Assembly (NCBI RefSeq): GCF_000469345.1
Contig: NZ_KI271128.1
Span: 63,585 to 111,279 of the forward strand
From: Eubacterium ramulus ATCC 29099
GTDB lineage: Bacteria; Bacillota; Clostridia; Lachnospirales; Lachnospiraceae
DNA length: 47,695 bases
Reading direction: 5' to 3'
Under the pieces are notes generated by a model. The model saw only the letters and a program-made list of their open reading frames with translations, was not told the DNA's origin and ran no database searches. Of this stretch, positions 46,784 through 47,695 are shown piece by piece. Position 1 is the stretch's first letter. Every line of letters begins with the position of its first letter. Made by a program: the position numbers and the translations under genes.

Positions 46784-47668
46784 ATGGATATCAATTATGA
46801 ACTTTACAAAGTATTTTTTTATGTGGCACAGTCGTTAAGCTTTTCGGAAGCCAGCAAACATCTCTACATTTCCCAGTCTGCGGTCAGCCAGTCCATCAAG
46901 ACACTGGAACGCAAACTCGGACAGCCGCTTTTTATCCGCAGTACAAAAAAAGTGCAGCTCACCCCGGCCGGGCAGCTGCTGTTAAAACATGTGGAACCGG
47001 CGATGAACCTCATCCGCCGCGGTGAAAACCAGCTCTTTGACAGTCAGGGGCTCGGACTTGGTCAGCTGCACATCGGCGCCAGCGACACCATCTGCCGTTA
47101 TTTTCTCGTTCCGTATTTCCGGAAATTCCATCAGCAGTATCCAAATGTGCCGATCAAGGTCACGAACGCAACCTCTTTGAACTGCGTGGATCTGCTGGAA
47201 CAGGGAAAGGTGGATCTGATCATCACCAATGCACCGAATACCAGGCTAAACCAGTCTTACATCCGGAAAACTGTCTGTGAATTCCATGATGTATTTGTAG
47301 CAAATCCGGCTTATTACCCATTGAAATCCCGGGTACTGCGCCTGGCGGAGCTTTCCGGCTACCCACTGATCACCCTGGAACGTCACTGCACCACCTGCGA
47401 ATTTCTGCACAATCTGTTTCTGCAGCATCAGCTGGAGCTGGTACCGGAGATTGAACTTTCCAGTAACGATCTGCTGATTGATTTTGCAAGAATCGGTCTT
47501 GGCATTGCCTGCGTACCGGACTACTGCGTCCGGGAAGGCAATGAGGATCTGGATATCATTGAAACAAAAGAAACCATGCCTGCACGACAGATCGTGGCTT
47601 CCGTGAATCCGACACTTCCGATCAACGCACCAACAGAGGCATTTCTGGACTTGTTACCATCTCTGTAA
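46784..47668 (+). CDS. LysR-family transcriptional regulator (CysL/CbbR-like)
   Basis: The 294-residue protein has the LysR HTH (SFSEASKHLYISQSAVSQSI, residues about 19-38), LERKLGQPLFIRSTKKVQLT, and an effector domain starting LGQLHIGASDTICRYFLVPY that recalls the CysL/CbbR branch. The last part contains CTTCEFLHNLF and ends at a normal stop 27 bases before the window edge. It is divergent from purL across 254 bases, but purL is not a usual LysR target; downstream genes outside the window may be. The effector is unknown. Confidence 0.9.
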   Translation: MDINYELYKVFFYVAQSLSFSEASKHLYISQSAVSQSIKTLERKLGQPLFIRSTKKVQLTPAGQLLLKHVEPAMNLIRRGENQLFDSQGLGLGQLHIGASDTICRYFLVPYFRKFHQQYPNVPIKVTNATSLNCVDLLEQGKVDLIITNAPNTRLNQSYIRKTVCEFHDVFVANPAYYPLKSRVLRLAELSGYPLITLERHCTTCEFLHNLFLQHQLELVPEIELSSNDLLIDFARIGLGIACVPDYCVREGNEDLDIIETKETMPARQIVASVNPTLPINAPTEAFLDLLPSL

Positions 47669-47695
47669 AGGGCAAATTCGTAAGCAGAAATCCAG

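Noticed and set aside
1-47695. Prophage, transposase, integrative element or defence system
   Set aside because: Every substantial reading frame reads as core metabolism, regulation or transport, and no integrase, transposase, toxin-antitoxin, restriction or CRISPR gene was recognised.

Overview
The window looks like a chromosomal segment of a low-to-mid GC Gram-positive anaerobe, most likely a gut Lachnospiraceae (class Clostridia). The grounds are the block cysS-mrnC-rlmB-sigH, the Clostridium-type nifS-nifU pair, a Lachnospiraceae-like HPr, strong GGAGG ribosome sites and TTGACA/TATAAT promoters. I see no prophage, transposase, CRISPR array or conjugation gene. Nearly all of it is core metabolism, so the interest lies in odd paralogues, RNA switches and small palindromic repeats between genes.

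Layout. 1-4.5 kb: a TetR-type regulator, lgt, a MATE exporter and a membrane-anchored EEP-fold phosphodiesterase. 4.5-9.6 kb: leuS and an EF-G-like GTPase. 9.6-16.7 kb: tyrA, a lipoprotein, a BlaI/MecI-type regulator, tRNA-Leu, lysA, an LVIVD-repeat beta-propeller protein preceded by its probable LysR regulator, a small DUF2007-like membrane protein and tRNA-Thr. 16.8-20.8 kb: the thiazole branch of thiamine synthesis, thiS-thiF-thiG-thiH-thiE, behind a TPP riboswitch and then a second, terminator-embedded element that fits the HMP-PP (thiS-motif) riboswitch. 20.8-28.2 kb: a CPBP membrane protease, an M19 dipeptidase, then on the minus strand ispF, a NahK-like sugar kinase, cysS, mrnC, rlmB and sigH. 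28.4-34.5 kb: a FUSC-type transporter, an acetylglutamate-kinase-like protein that has lost its catalytic lysines, tRNA-Met and tRNA-Val, a single-domain prephenate-dehydratase-like protein divergent from an aminotransferase, and small membrane proteins. 34.6-36.3 kb: nifS-nifU. 36.4-42.4 kb: a fructose PTS locus, fruK-fruA-ptsH-ptsI-fruR. 42.6-47.7 kb: purL, divergent from a LysR regulator.

How it works together. tyrA, the prephenate-dehydratase-like protein and the aminotransferase all bear on tyrosine and phenylalanine synthesis. NifS may supply sulfur for both Fe-S clusters and the ThiS thiocarboxylate. The fru locus holds EI, HPr, EIIABC, the 1-phosphofructokinase and the repressor together; its promoter carries two exact 10-bp direct repeats that could be the FruR operator. 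The LVIVD gene has a textbook LysR-type site centred near -65, which makes it the best candidate here for an undescribed regulated function.

At least four families of short palindromic repeats occur between genes, most often where two genes converge. Promoters, terminators and repeat calls were made by eye from consensus matches and are predictions; protein family calls rest on motif recognition and not on database searches.
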